The notes under the pieces were generated by a model. The model saw only the letters and a list, made by a program, of their open reading frames with translations. It had not been told where the DNA came from and searched no databases. This document shows, one piece after another, positions 44,409 to 57,010 of a stretch of 64,000 bases of DNA (within the stretch, counting starts at the first letter, position 1; each line of letters begins with the position of its first letter). Origin of the DNA: Posidonia oceanica (lineage: Eukaryota; Streptophyta; Magnoliopsida; Alismatales; Posidoniaceae); contig JAZBRS010000026.1 in assembly GCA_037176725.1 (NCBI GenBank), positions 104,329,501 through 104,393,500 of the forward strand. The letters run 5' to 3'. The position numbers were made by a program, and so were the translations under genes.

Positions 44409-47350
44409 TGTAACAACCTTAGTCGTCACACACCTAATAAAACACATAATCTCTCTTTTTTTTTAAGAAACACTAGATCCTAATTCAAATACCAAAATAT
44501 TAATAGTAGTATAAGGACAAAATATCAAGACTCTCAATATGTGATTGAGTAACTCTCTATATGCACTAGTAAGAAATTCCATCTTCTAATCTGTATCTGC
44601 AAAACACAAAACAAAACACACGTGAGTGACTACTAAAAGTCACCTATCATACACCACCAAATACAAAACCAAAAGCAATACGAGGCAGAACCCAACTCTG
44701 CAAAAAAACTAAATCAAATGCATTGGTGGAATGCATAGGCATGATGTGCCACCTCAATGATCGAAACCCACAAATCTAGAACTGATATCACAACATCGAT
44801 GTCGAAAACCAAAATCACAGAAAGACACAATGCACCAACCCACCTTTGCATGTATCGCCACACAAATACTAGAAATCTACGGAAAATTTGACTCGAAATC
44901 CACAACTTAGACAACATTGGCATCCCAATATTTATGTCTCAACAATTTATTGAAAATCTCTAAAATCATGATGCATATGAGTCACAAAGATATGCATTAG
45001 AAAACCAACATTAAATTCACTTAAATTTCAACATAACCAAAAACCTGTAAAAAACGTGCACATGAAACGCATGCCTCACACACATGCTTCCAACGTGCCA
45101 GACGAACTGTAGATTTTCTGTCTGCAATCTTCCCTAAATCCCATTCAGGGAACAAAACACAAAAAACGAGAATCATATCAGGAGCATGCATGTAAAACTC
45201 TAAGACATGCATCTCAAAACCACTCAACTCAAACTACCAAAACCAAGTCCACTGTGCTTCTCAAATATCAAAGCCACAATGACTGAAGTACAAAAAACAC
45301 GATGCATCTTATCATAAAAGCATGCATCCAAAACTCTATACTAGAACTGTCAAAAAGCTCAACACATCACAAAGCACTCAATTCTTTTGAGTAACTCAAA
45401 ACACATGGTCTAAACCTGCATACTCAATGCACAGTTTAGACAGCCAACAGTGCCTGAATGCTCTATTGCATACAGAACACCCAAATAATACACACACGTG
45501 TCGTGTCATTCGGGCCCAAGCAACCGACATTAGCCACAAGCAACCGTTGGAGCACACTACACTGCCTTGGACGAGTCACCCTGTGAAGGAGCCCATTCGT
45601 CTTGAGTTCCTCCTCACTAAAGAACCATCACAATTGTCTACTATGGGACGTCACCAGAAGCGAGGCACGTGCAATAACACTCTGACCAACTCTCATAGGG
45701 TACGCACTATCAGTGTCCTCGGTACTAGGGTCACCTAGGGAAATCTAAACTCCTGACCCTACCAGCACCCCAATCTCTACACCCAGGTCACCTAAGGACT
45801 CTCATCCCTGACCCTGCCGACACTCAACTCGGAACCTTAACTTCGGCCTCACACATGACCCTCTAAAGATATCAATCGTCCCTGATCCATCAATACGATC
45901 CTCTGGTACTCTTGGCTCTTGGACCTCAACCTCAGTCCTATTGGTCCATAGACCTCAACCTCCTTGACCTCTTGGTCTCTACAAACAGAAAACAGTGGAA
46001 AAACATTTGAAAACTTATTTCGAATAAACCAAATCACACTCGAGCAAAATAGACCATAGCTCCCTATTGTTTTAGCCAAAACACATGACTCATATGCGCA
46101 ACTCATACTCGCGACCAATACGTGCGAACTAACCATCCTAGAGAAACACACCACAGGTGTGCCTGTGATCCAGAGCAATTTGCTCAACACACAGCGACAA
46201 TCCAAACAAACTTTCATTTTGAGTTTCTACAGTAAAATACAGAACACTATATTTCCTGTGTTTTACATAAAATACAGGATTTCCTGCATCCTACACCCTA
46301 CCTGTGCCTTTGAACACTATATTCAGTGCACAACACTCACAAAAACCAAGGCTTAAATATAAGGAAATACATCCTAGATCATCTATAAAACTTACTCTAC
46401 ATCAGAACAATCAAAGGAGAACTCAAATACCATAGGTCATCACATTAATTAATTTCTGTAGGAAAACAACCAAATTCTTAATTACAAGCTTAAGACGTAT
46501 GTTGTTGTGCATCCTACATATGACGCACCAGGTGTTGCATCTTACACCCAGGCAGTAGAGTCTAATTTGAATCCTCTTGAACTAAGCATACAAAGCTCCA
46601 AAAGGCTTCATGGCACTAATGTAAATAGTATTCCGGTTCATTTATAGTAAGCAAGAAGAGCCCAAAATCAAAATTATTCTAAAACTATCCTACTCGAGTG
46701 TGTACTTTGCACCACGAGAGAACCCAACTCCATGCAGTAAGCTCCCAAGGGATCCGGAGCTCCAATCAAACATCAGAACATTCTACCAAACTCCCTCAGA
46801 GCTCCACCAATTCCCAACACCTCATGCAACACCAAGAACCCAAAGAATTACCTTAAGAAAAAGAGGAGAGGAAAGCACCACACCCAAAGAACTCAAACCA
46901 AAGCTCACCTAGCTCAAGTCTGAGTTGCAGTAGCTTCCCGACGATTTCTCTGGTTGAACATGACGCCTGGAATAGCAGGAGGTCGTTGGAGACCTGCCTC
47001 AACTTCTACCTTCAACATGCATGAGGGAAAACTAACTTTTCCACCACCATGCAACCCACCAATACTCTCACTCATAAAATCCCCTTCCTTTCTTCACTAG
47101 ATTCTCCCTTAGGAAGCATCCCTCTCTTGAGCCTTGGAAGGAGGAAGAAAAGGATCCCAAAGAAGGAGAAATGACTAGATATATATATATATACCTATAG
47201 GCTATAATTCTCTAGAACAATTCTGAGGCGTAAAACGCGATAGGGTACATGTTTAATGTTAGACACTACAATGCCTATGTCTAACACTTACATTCCCCAA
47301 ATTGCAATTTTGGCTTTAAATATGTTGTCACAAAAATCTAGGTCATTACA
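44409..47350. mobile_element. Second solo LTR of family S
   Basis: It starts TGTAACAACCTTAGTCG and ends AAATCTAGGTCATTACA, like the copy at 37718-41166. It is flanked by a perfect TATCC duplication (44404-44408 and 47351-47355). It is about 0.5 kb shorter and clearly diverged. At 46255-46278 CCTGTGTTTTA and TAAAATACAGG form a near-perfect hairpin. No genes inside. Confidence 0.85.
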
Positions 47351-48358
47351 TATCCATTATTTGAAAGAAAGTGCATCAATACCAGCCAAAATAATTAGAA
47401 AATACGTCACCAAAGATGCTGACTAATTCACCATTTTATTGATTCTAGGAAATTTTTGGTTCTAGAAAATAGAAATATCAAAGACAACTAGATCAACTAG
47501 TAAGAACAAATTATAAAAGTGAATGCACATGAAGAACAACTCGACCTACAGTAAGCAGAATAGAGATTATTGTAGGCATATCTTTGTAGAATTTCATGTA
47601 TTTGATGCTTCTAAGAAGATGTATGTAATAAACACAAGATCTAGATGCAGAAAAAATTAATATTAAAATGTGCTTGTGTAGAAAAAAGTAATTGTGTAGA
47701 AAGCTTTGAAAACATGTCACATAGACGGCATTTGGGTTTGTTGCCAATGTTTTTATTAGGGCTGTAAGTGGGTCGGGTATCACCCATTAATTCAACCCGA
47801 TCCGATCTATTAGGAATTGGTTAGGGTAGAGATTTTGTATATCCTTTGATCTGTTAACTCGTCACTCATAGTTGCTAAATTAGTTGCCGTCTATAACTAG
47901 TGTAGTTGCCGTCTATAACTAGTGTAGTTGCCGACTTTTTATTGACGACAGTTGCTAAATTAGTTGACGTCTATAACCTTAATTCTACTAGTGCAACTTC
48001 TTTGCTGGGTCTAGCCTCACTATACCTGCCTTCACTTATTCTACGTTAGGGGTTATCCTTTCATGGGGTGGCCGTTTTTTTCCTTAGTTCGCCACCACAA
48101 TTAGGCTCTTTTCCTTGTCCGTCACATTTTTAGATCTTCAAAAGCTAGAAGGGTTTCATACTATCTGCCCATTAATCCTTTGTTTAAATTTTGTATAGAG
48201 GGATGGGATGGTAGAACAATTCCATGTTACCCATATATAATACAGTCCAATGAGATTGTGCATGAATGCACAGTCAACATGGTTGTACATGAATTGTTGA
48301 TCCTTTGATTCTTCATGAATGGTTGAGGTGATTTTTTTTGTCTTTTTCCTACACACAT
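47351..48358. other. Right end of outer CACTA-like element and host flank
   Basis: From 47880 to 47993 a direct repeat TAGTTGCCGTCTATAACTAG and related GACG words form the subterminal region of the outer element. From 47997 to 48358 I see nothing recognisable. The last bases before element B read CACAT. Confidence 0.5.
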
Positions 48359-50914
48359 TGTAGACACCCCAATCTGACGCCCAGTCGGTGGATTTCATCC
48401 GGAGGAGCATGCTCAGAAGCGACGGACCCCACCTTTGACCTAAACCTAGCCCAACACCCCAAAGCTAGCCCAACACCCCAAAACCAACCCAAAACCCTCC
48501 AAACTTACCCAAAACCTTCACACCACTAGCCTTCATAGCCCAAAACCCCTCAGTGGCCCGAAAGGCGAGGAAATGGGCCCGGAATCCCCTACAGCAGGCC
48601 CTGTCCATGCATTGTCGCCTGTCTTAGCAACGATTGGTTCCGTCGCCTCTTATGCCGACGACGTGTACTATCATCGTTCTGAGAGGCGACAGAGCGGTCT
48701 CGCGTGAAGGTATCGCATTTCCCCTAGGTTAGTAGCCGCTACAGGCCAACCTTGCTTGCTCCGCGCCTTAGCTAGCCGACCTCTCCCCGAGCTCAGTCAC
48801 TCCCCATGGACTGCCTGATCACTTGCCTTGCCCCAGGAGCCAGCGCCTCTGCCTGGAGCCGCCTGTCCAAGCCCCAGCCACCTGTTTTAAACTCGTCCGG
48901 TGTGTTTTCAAACTCGCCCCACGCGCACAAACTGCCTGCCACCTTGTGCCTTGCTCCCTGACAAGAGGAAGACTTTTGCGACCCCTGCCACCCTACGCCA
49001 CCTCCTGCCACCCTCCGTCACCTCCGACCTGACACCCAACCACCTCCTGCCACCGCCCTCCTTGTGAAGGCCTTGCCGAATAAAACCAACATAACCCAAC
49101 ATTCTTCGGCCAGATCAAATTCAGAGCAAACCAACCTCCCTCGAGCCTTTTCTTCAACCTCCTCTGCATCCCAGAGCACCCAATTTGCATCCCTGAGCTA
49201 GCCTGCAACCCGTCGTGCATCCGCTGCACCTCCACAGCCACTCCACTGCGCAACACCACTAGCCGACAGCCACAGGCCACACCGCAGCACCTCCAACCTC
49301 CTGGACGCATCTCGCACGATCCTTGGACATCCACGAGTGCAGCCAAGCCCAGATGAGCCGCCGCCGTTGCCCTCCGCGTCGCTGCAGCCCAAGCCAACAT
49401 CACCGCCGGTGACCCGCGTCGGGAGGCACAACCGTGCCCCCGCACAGGTGAGAAACAACTCCTCCTCCTTCCTCGGACCTTCCTCGACCTCCCTTGACCT
49501 TCTCCATGCGCCATGGTAGCGTCACGCGGCCTGCCGGTCTTCCCCAAGGCCGACGGACGCGTGCATTGCCGGCAAAAAGAGGTGGAGGTGGGGAGAGAGA
49601 TCTAGATGCCCATTTCTTGTTTTAAATACATATTTGTGTTCCTGGATATGCCATCTAGCTTTCCCAATCATCACTTGCATGTTTTGCATCGTCAGTGACG
49701 TGGGATTTGGCGTCGAAGTTCGTTGTGTGGACTGTCAGAACAATCTTGTGTTTTCGTCTCGCATTTCTGGCAGTTCCCGGGCCGGACTTTGAGCTGACAT
49801 ATCTCGTGATCCAGGCCCCCATTTTGTAAAATAATTGCATGATTGTATTCCCTGATATGCCATCTAGACCTGTATATGTTTGTTTGCGAGTTTTACGATC
49901 GTTTGCATAGCTAGATTTGGCACCAAAGTTCACTGTTTGGACTGTTTGAAGCAACTAGTGCCGCCTGTCGTAGGGGCGACTTGTGCCATCGCCTCGCATA
50001 CCGGCGACGCGTGCTGTCACCGTTCTGAGGAGAGACTGTGCCGTCACTGCGCATACCGGCGACGTGTGTTGTCACCTTGGTGAGAGGCGACCCACGCCAA
50101 AGGCCAGACAATGGACAGAGCCCCCTGTTTGCCGCCTTGTGTTTCGTTTACTCGACTCACTTAGCTTTGGCTTTGCTTTCCTAGCTTGTTTATCAATACA
50201 TCATGGTTTTAAACTTTAATTAGACTTTTTGGTATGGTTTTTACTAAGCTTAGCATGTTTTATGAATACATGTTGCATGCCACCTCCTTGCATTGCATGG
50301 CCTTCTCCGATGTTTTAGTTTCTCGCCTACATCCATTAGAGCGATGATGCTTATTGTTTGGACTTCTTTAGAACCGTGGTACGCCCGGTTTAGATACCAA
50401 CAGCGCCGCTGAGCACATAGATCGTATGTTTTTTTTCCCTCATGCATCATGGCATTAAACACACATTTAAGCATATTAAACCATTCATAGTATGACATAG
50501 CATTCCTCGCCTACAGGCGTACAGTTAATGGCAAGCACTGCCGACATTCCCGCATATGCGAGCAAAAAGCCTAGAAAGACCGATTCCAGACGTATAAGGG
50601 TGCCTAACACCTTCCCCATGCATAACAGGAGTCCTTACCCTTTCTTTGGCCCGCAATGACCATTATGCCCTTATCCTAGGCACGAGTCATATTTTTGCAT
50701 AACATTGCACGCATTTGCATGTTTTTCATGCTTTCTTCGGTTTTCCTCGTCTTCCGATTTAATAGACTAGGTGGCGACTCCATTTTTGTCTTATCTTTTG
50801 TTTTTCTTCGCCGTTTCCCGGTGTTTTCTAGTCGAGTGTCCTCCTTCGGATTGCACCGATGCCGTGGTCGATCACTCTCGAGCCCTCGACGGTCTGGAAG
50901 CCCGCGTGATCACA
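48359..50914 (+). repeat. Element B 5' LTR
   Basis: 2556 bp, from TGTAGACACC to GTGATCACA. The U5 part contains ACACCTTCCCCATGC...ACAGGAGTCC and a GGTGGCGACTCC block that recurs in all LTRs of this group. A GC-rich hairpin cluster is at 49975-50100. The segment 48440-48490 carries a short duplication absent from the 3' LTR. Confidence 0.92.
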
Positions 50915-50918
50915 GAAG

Positions 50919-50936
50919 TGGCGACTCCGCTGGGGA
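50919..50936 (+). other. Primer binding site of element B
   Basis: TGGCGACTCCGCTGGGGA, four bases after the LTR. It is identical to the element A site. Confidence 0.88.
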
Positions 50937-51837
50937 TGCAAGACTCCGGCTTTCGTTTTGTCTTTTTTGCTTGCATGGTTTTTTCGCTTGTGCTTGCCCT
51001 ACCTGCTTGCCTTTATGCTTATCCATACTTTATCTACTTAATGCCATGCTTACATGCTTTTAAGTGGTGAATGTTTTGTTTTACACAGTTGCTAAGCCAC
51101 TACATATGCACATGCCATGTATATATGCCTTTTGATATGATGAAAGTTTCCTTTCACCATCATGCACACAACATTTGCACATGCCATGCACATGCTTTAT
51201 GCCTTGATGTATGTTTGCTTGCTTGCCGTGACTTGGTGTCTCTTTCCCTTCTTCCATATGCCATGCCAAGGATATTAGAGACATGCTTGCTTCTCCTTTG
51301 GCTTAATTTAAAAGCTACAATAAAGCCAAACAACAACATTTAAGCACAACTAGAGCCAAACTTGCAAACTTTCCCCTCTTGGTTAAATAAAATGCAAGTA
51401 AAACACTTAGCAGCATATCTGTATGATTGAGCACTTTAGAAAGCATGCATCCTCTCATCCCTAAGTCCACCCACTTAGTCTGAGAAGGACAGTCCCGGTC
51501 TCTTGTTCCATCGCTTTGGCGTAGGGCGAGCTGGTCGGTCTATCCCCCTTGTCTAGAGTCACGTCGGTGTTAGTAAAGGGTACAACCCATGCTTTGGTAG
51601 GGTCGAGGCTCCTAACGCACCACCCGTTGCTGCCTGAGCTTTGGCCAATATTTAGATGGGGACCTACTTTCTAACTTGAGTCAATAAACCCACATCCCTT
51701 GTGAGCTTGTCCAAGTATACAGCCTACTCAAGACATACATGGTGAGAGAGCGCATGATAGGACATTCATCTGCATGTATGCCATTCATATCACCATAACC
51801 ACTTGCATTGCGTCTTCTGTCCAGGTCCTAACCTGAC
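50937..51837 (+). other. Leader of element B
   Basis: No supported ORF. It is T- and GCTTG-rich, and 51470-51700 aligns with the element A leader (15160-15400, opposite strand). Confidence 0.55.
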
Positions 51838-54309
51838 TTGCTTTGCCTATTTACAGGTAGGTGCGAGGTCCTCGACCGGAGCTCCAGCGTCTCTGTCCCA
51901 GGCAGCTCCTCGTGGTCCCCCTGTTTTTTGGGTTGTTCGTCGCCTTTGACGATAGCTCGTCCTAGGACTTGTGCATCCCCTTTTCGCCACAACCTTATCC
52001 TTACTCATTCAAGATCAGCCTTGGCCCAACCTGCCAGCGAGCCTCTTGCTTCTGTTGCCTTGGAGGAGATACCGATCTCGGTTTCTCCTACTGTTGCAGC
52101 TTCCCCTTCTCTCCATGCATTTCGCTTCTAGGTGCATGACAACCCTCTGTATACCACAGGGGAACCATGGGTCACAGTTAGTCTAGAGTCCATCACCGAC
52201 TCTGTCGCGGTGACCGCCACTCAGGCTCTGGATACCCCTCCTCTCGCCCCCTCCTCGGGCTTTCCTGTTTCAAGAACTTAGCCGGCTACGGCTACTTCTG
52301 CTGTAGGGTCTGTCCCTCTCGGCTCTTTTGCTTTCGTGCCCTCATCAGTAGCCATCCATTTGCATCCTGGCTCGTCGGTCGACGAGTCCTCTGCCATGCA
52401 AGCACAACACAGCATCTGATGGCTATGGCCCAGAGGTTGCGAGGCATGGCTTCTTCGCTTGACCCTGTTTCTTCACTTCCTCCTCCTCTGACCCCTGAGG
52501 TCCCGGTGCAGCCCTCCATAGTTTTGCAGGCTCACCACACTGCTTTCCCGCCCTTACCATCGCCCCAGCTCCTCACAGCTTCAGCGATGGGGGCGCCTTA
52601 TCGGCCTCTTGCACCCACACAACACTTTGCACAGCATGTAACTCCATCACCTGGTGGCCAGTCCCCCGGATTGGCAGAAGCATAGCATCTCCTGAGCCCA
52701 TTGCCCAGAACCGTATCGGTGCAACAGTTGTTGCTCCCACACACTGCACAATACACTGCATAGCATGCAGTCTACTCATCCCCCATGCATCAGCAGATTT
52801 AGGCTACAGCATGCATGTCACCACACTCTGCACCCTCGCACGGGTATGCTGGCCCTCATGCCTCGACACCAGGCAGTGTGATGGTGGATCCGAAGGAGCG
52901 CTTTCGTGCGACCCACACAGCATACGCGACACCTGCCTTAGCTGCACCAGTCTCGACAGCAGTAACTTCAGATGCCCTCCTGACCAGAATGGGTGATCTA
53001 GAGAGAGCACTTCGTCAAGTGCAAGGCCTGGACCGCCAGCCTTATCAATTCCAGGACCTCTGCTACTTTTTAGAGGTGACACTCCTAGCGAATTTCCGTA
53101 TCCCGGAATTCGAAAAATACAAAGGTAGAGGCTGCCCAATCACACATCTGAAGGCATACTGCAGCAACCTTGCTCAGCTTCAGGCTGATGACAGACTACT
53201 GATACGTTTGTTCCAGAAGAGTCTGACAGGGCCCATGCTCAAGTGGTCTGTATCCCTTGACATGGCCACCATCAAAACTTGGGACGACCTTTCCTAGGCA
53301 TTCCTGGAGCAATATTCCTTCAACCTTGACTTGATCCTTAAGTGTGAGGATCTTGTCGCTTTTTGACAGAAGCCCCACGAACCATTCGGAGAGTATGTCG
53401 GTCGCTGGTGCACCTTGGCCTCTTAGGTCAAAGATAGACTCTCGGATGAGGAGTCTATTGAGATTATCATCAGGGGAGCGCAGCCAGCGACTGGGGCCCT
53501 ACTCTACCGTCAACCCATCACTAGCTTTGCATCGCTGACTCGAGCTGGTGCTCGCTTGGAAAGCTCGCTGCGGAGTGGGAACTTCCCCACACTCGTTGAG
53601 TTTGCAAAGCAAGCCACCGCCTCCAACAACAACAACAATAACAAGAACAGCAACAACAACAAAGGCAACAACGACTCTGACGTCTGCTACTACAAGAAGC
53701 TGACCGTTGCTTGCATCGATTCTCATGCAGAGCCTGCCCTCGCAGCCAGCCAGCCCGGCCCTTCTCAGCTTGCATCTGCACATAGCCTAGCACACACCAC
53801 ACACAGCACTGCCATCGTCGAGCCAGTGCATCACGTCGCACCAACTCGGCAAGGACAACAACCGAAGCAAAGACGAGGCTGCCGCACTGAGAGCGACTTC
53901 ACCCCACTTGGTGAACTGCTAAGCGCCGTCTTTCCTCAGGTTGTGTCACTTCTGAGGCTTCCGGAAACTCATCCACCGCCAAACCCACTTCCATGGTGGT
54001 ATGATACAAGCACGTACTGCAACTACCATTGAGCCACGGGGCACACGACGGATAATTGCCACACTCTTCGGGACGTCATTCAGAACCTGATTGGCAACGG
54101 AGTCATCGTTGTCAGTCCACAGGAGGCAGCACACACACCTGCACATGCACACCCTAGCATAGCCTGCCTTTCCTCGTTCGAGCCTACAAGCTCCGAAGAC
54201 CCTGGGACCTCAGGGGTCTATTTCCTTTCTCCTGTTCTTGCTGATTCCAACCCTTCCTCGATGGATCCCTCTGATCTCATCGATTTGATCTCTTCTCTAG
54301 CTTTTCCCT
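51838..54309 (+). pseudogene. Gag of element B, decayed
   Basis: The N-terminal frame (from about 51838) includes HSRSALAQPASEPLASVALE. A frame change occurs near 52410. From 52419 the frame stays the same through capsid blocks (FRIPEFEKYKGRGCPITHLK, LAQLQADDRLLIRLFQKSLT, EQYSFNLDL) and the SSLRSGNFPTLVEFAKQA block. It ends in a zinc-knuckle-like CNYH...GHTTDNCHTLRD (about 54018-54068). Stops in frame include TAG at 52129, 52279, 52683, 52758, 52800, 53295 and 53424, and TGA at 53364 and 54030. The sequence matches element A gag, which has sense codons at some of these positions. The frame ends at TAG 54307-54309 and no pol follows. Confidence 0.88.
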
Positions 54310-55899
54310 AGCCTTGTCCACGGGGGACCGGCTTAGAGCTCGCCTGTCTACCAAGCACCGACCCGAGTCTGCAAGCACAACACCCTGGATCCTGACAGAG
54401 GCACAGATTTGTAGCAGTTCCGGTAGTCTCAACAGCCACAACAATACTGCCAGAGCAACAGCAGCAGGCAGCAAACAGTGGGAACCAGAGCTGTATCCTT
54501 TGCCTGTTTCTTTATTGCATTCCTTTTCTTTCAAAAAATAGGAAAACACAAAAAAATAAACAAAAAACAAACAAAAAGCAAAAGGCAAAAGCACAAAAAT
54601 TCAGAAAACCCAAAAGCAAAAAAAAAAACAACATCTACATGCCAACCATCACCCAATGACAAAAATCAGGAAGCAAGCCTACTGGAAGGAGAGAGCAATC
54701 CCTCCTCAATTGACACTACCTTGATGACCAGGTAAGTGAGAGAGCCACCATCCACTGAGAGTAGGGTGAAGTGTCCAAACTCCATAAGGGGCCTACACCT
54801 CCCAGAGGGAGAGAAAATGATAGGGTGACTGAGAGAGTGAGCCAAAAAGAAAATGCAAATTCGCATGGGCATAAAAGAAAACATGCAGACAAAAGGCGAA
54901 GACAGAAGTCAACCCAAGAGAGGGACGTGCGGATTAGCCCTATCCCCGCCAAACCTTGGAGAGGAGTCGAAGCATGCGCCTGGGAAGCCAACATCTCCGA
55001 AGGGACTAGCCACCCCTTTCTGCAGCAAAAGCCTCCAGTCTAGACCAGGCGCCTATTACCTCCAAGCCAGGGATAGAGTGAACCCAAGCGTCCGTGAGGG
55101 AGTAGAAAAGAAAAAAAAAAAGAGAGTCTCAAAAGAGCAAGTGTAGGGCCCAAAGGAGTTTGGTACGGAGCCCGATCCATCACCCACAGAGAGAGCTTGA
55201 GTGTCACCACCCACCAAGGAAAGCCACCTACAACTTGTGAATCCTAGTAGGGTCTATTGAGTCGAGGGCTTCCTCCTCCTTTCCAGTAGGCATGAATGCT
55301 TTCCAGCATAACTGAGGGCAGATAAATGAAAACCTCTAATAATCAAACAACTTACTTGCTCGTACTACACCTGCTTGCTTATGCATAACCCTGCAGGATC
55401 TACTCCAAGATTTCCGACCAGGGGCATATCAACCATCCTCTGGTCAAAGCGCATGCATCAGAGCCCTCTCAGGACATGCCTGTTATAGCCAAGAGCACAA
55501 ACCTTGCATCCTCCATCGAGAAACAGATCCATTACGCTCAGCGCAAAGCTGCAATCCAGAATAGCATTGCAAACACTCCATGTTTCGCAAGCACCAAGCA
55601 TGGATATCAAGCATACAACAAGCTGCAACCACACTCTTTCAGCAAGCAGACGATAATGAACCAACCTACCTTCAGAAGTGAGCATCCACAAATGGGCGTC
55701 ATCCAACGCCTCAACCAGCATTCAGTAGCAGCGGTCCAGGAGCACCTGTAGACCAGACTCCTCGGCAAACATCCTTTCGGCTAAATCGACCGGCTGGGCC
55801 CCCAACTTTCGCATCTCCCTTTGTCTCGTTCGCTCGTGAAGCGAACCTTTCTGTGTCTCGATACTAGGGGCATCTCGTTTGTCCCTTGGTGTCGCCTCG
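54310..55899 (+). other. Post-gag region of element B, no pol
   Basis: A-rich homopolymer words (54530-54650) are followed by GAGAGA-rich and GC-mixed sequence. It resembles the post-pol spacer of element A in composition. Frames here lack any RT, RNase H, protease or integrase motif, so the junction near 54310 marks the loss of pol. Confidence 0.6.
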
Positions 55900-56275
55900 C
55901 TATCCAGCTCCGCATTTTGTCACCGACATGCGTCTCGGTTGACAAACTCGCTATCCAGCTCCGCATTTTGCCACCGACATGCGTCTCAGTTGACAAACTC
56001 GCTCTCTAACTCCGTGTTTTGCCATCGACATGCATCTCGGTTGACAAACTCGTTATCTAGCTCCGCGTTTTGCCACCGACATGCATCTCGGTTGACAAAC
56101 TCGCTATCCATCTCTGCGTTTTGCCACCGACATGTACCTCGGTTGACAAACTCGCTATCTAGCTCCGCGTTTTGCCACCGACATGCGCCTCGGTTGACAA
56201 ACTCGCTATCCAGCTCTGTGTTTTGCCACCGACATGCACCTCGGTTGACAAACTCGCTCTCCAGCTCTGTGTCCT
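55900..56275 (+). repeat. 51-bp tandem repeat, about seven copies
   Basis: The unit runs from CTATCCAGCTCCGCATTTTG to GGTTGACAAACTCG. The period is 17 codons, so a frame (55879-56325) stays open with 17-residue repeats. ACCGA and TCGGT inside most units can pair around an 8-base loop. It occupies the place of hairpin array II of element A, and both share TTTGCC and CCGA words on the sense strand. Confidence 0.9.
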
Positions 56276-56420
56276 CATCGCCGACAGCACCTTGTTTGAT
56301 GGGTTTGTCCCCTACCTTGCTCTAGTTTGCTTTCCTACTCTGGGCTGGCAGTCCTAACTGTTCGGTTGGCAACCGTCATACTGTCTAGCCTTCCTCTCGA
56401 TGTTAGGAGCATTTCAGTCG

Positions 56421-56450
56421 CCCCTGGTATCGTCCGCCTGATACCAGGGG
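56421..56450. other. 11-bp hairpin copy 1 in element B
   Basis: CCCCTGGTATC (56421-56431) and GATACCAGGGG (56440-56450) are inverted repeats around a GTCCGCCT core. Same family as 3045-3071. Confidence 0.88.
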
Positions 56451-56574
56451 CATCTTTTCCGCTGCCCTTGGTATCGTGCTCTCATCTCCTCCGGATTGGC
56501 AGCCCTAACTGCCCGGATGACACCCATCAAACTGTTTAGCGTTCTTTCCCAATGGTAGGAGAGTTTTAGCCGCC

Positions 56575-56604
56575 CCCTGGTATCATCCGCCTGATACCAG
56601 GGGC
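56575..56604. other. 12-bp hairpin copy 2 in element B
   Basis: CCCCTGGTATCA (56575-56586) and TGATACCAGGGG (56593-56604) are perfect inverted repeats around TCCGCC. The arms are identical to those at 3045-3071 in element A. Confidence 0.92.
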
Positions 56605-56814
56605 ATCTTTTTCGCTGCCTTTGGTGTCATACCCTCATCTAACCGGGCTGGCAACCCTAACTACCCAGATGACTTCCGTTAAAGTGTCTGGCGTCGCGGG
56701 CGGCAAGCACGATAGTCTTGTCTAGAGTCCTCCTCCGAGCTAGCAGCCCTAACTGCCCAGACAACAAGCACGTTAGTCTTGTCTAGTGCCCCTTTTTGTG
56801 TGCAAGTTTGAATT

Positions 56815-57010
56815 AGCCGCCAACTTGTCGCATTGCATCACATTGCATGGCATTGCATCTCATAGCATCGCATGTTTAGCATCAGCATGCATTATCATCA
56901 ACATTGCATGCTTAGCATTGGCATGCATTTTCATCAGCACCGCATGCTTAGTATCAGCATGCGTTTCATTAGCATTTGCACTAGCGTCTACATCAACATT
57001 TGCATTAAGG
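56815..57010. repeat. GCATTGCAT/CATGCTTAGCAT imperfect repeats
   Basis: TTGCATGCTTAGCAT and ATCAGCATGCATT-type words repeat about every 30-40 bases. It is the counterpart of 1050-1200 in element A. Confidence 0.75.

Larger units (their letters stand above)
28800..47993. mobile_element. Outer CACTA-like element (non-autonomous), heavily nested
   Basis: CACTAGTAAAATTAAG at 28800-28815 matches the reverse complement of 47978-47993 at 15 of 16 bases. Both sides carry CAA (28797-28799 and 47994-47996), a 3-bp target duplication as CACTA elements make. Subterminal repeats occur at the right end (TAGTTGCCGTCTATAACTAG, 47893-47940) and GTTGCAACTATTG-type words at the left. Without the inner CACTA and the solo LTR it is only about 1.5 kb. 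Because the left end lies in the 134-bp tandem array, the original terminus may be an earlier copy (28666, or a diverged one near 28532 or 28398). Confidence 0.55.

Noticed and set aside
48992..49547. 184-codon minus-strand frame in the element B 5' LTR
   Set aside because: It is in GC-rich LTR sequence, is not kept in the 3' LTR copy in the same form (61657-62109) and has no recognisable domain.
55879..56325. 148-codon frame with 17-residue repeats
   Set aside because: It reflects the 51-bp tandem repeat. There is no homology-like sequence outside the repeat and no link to gag.
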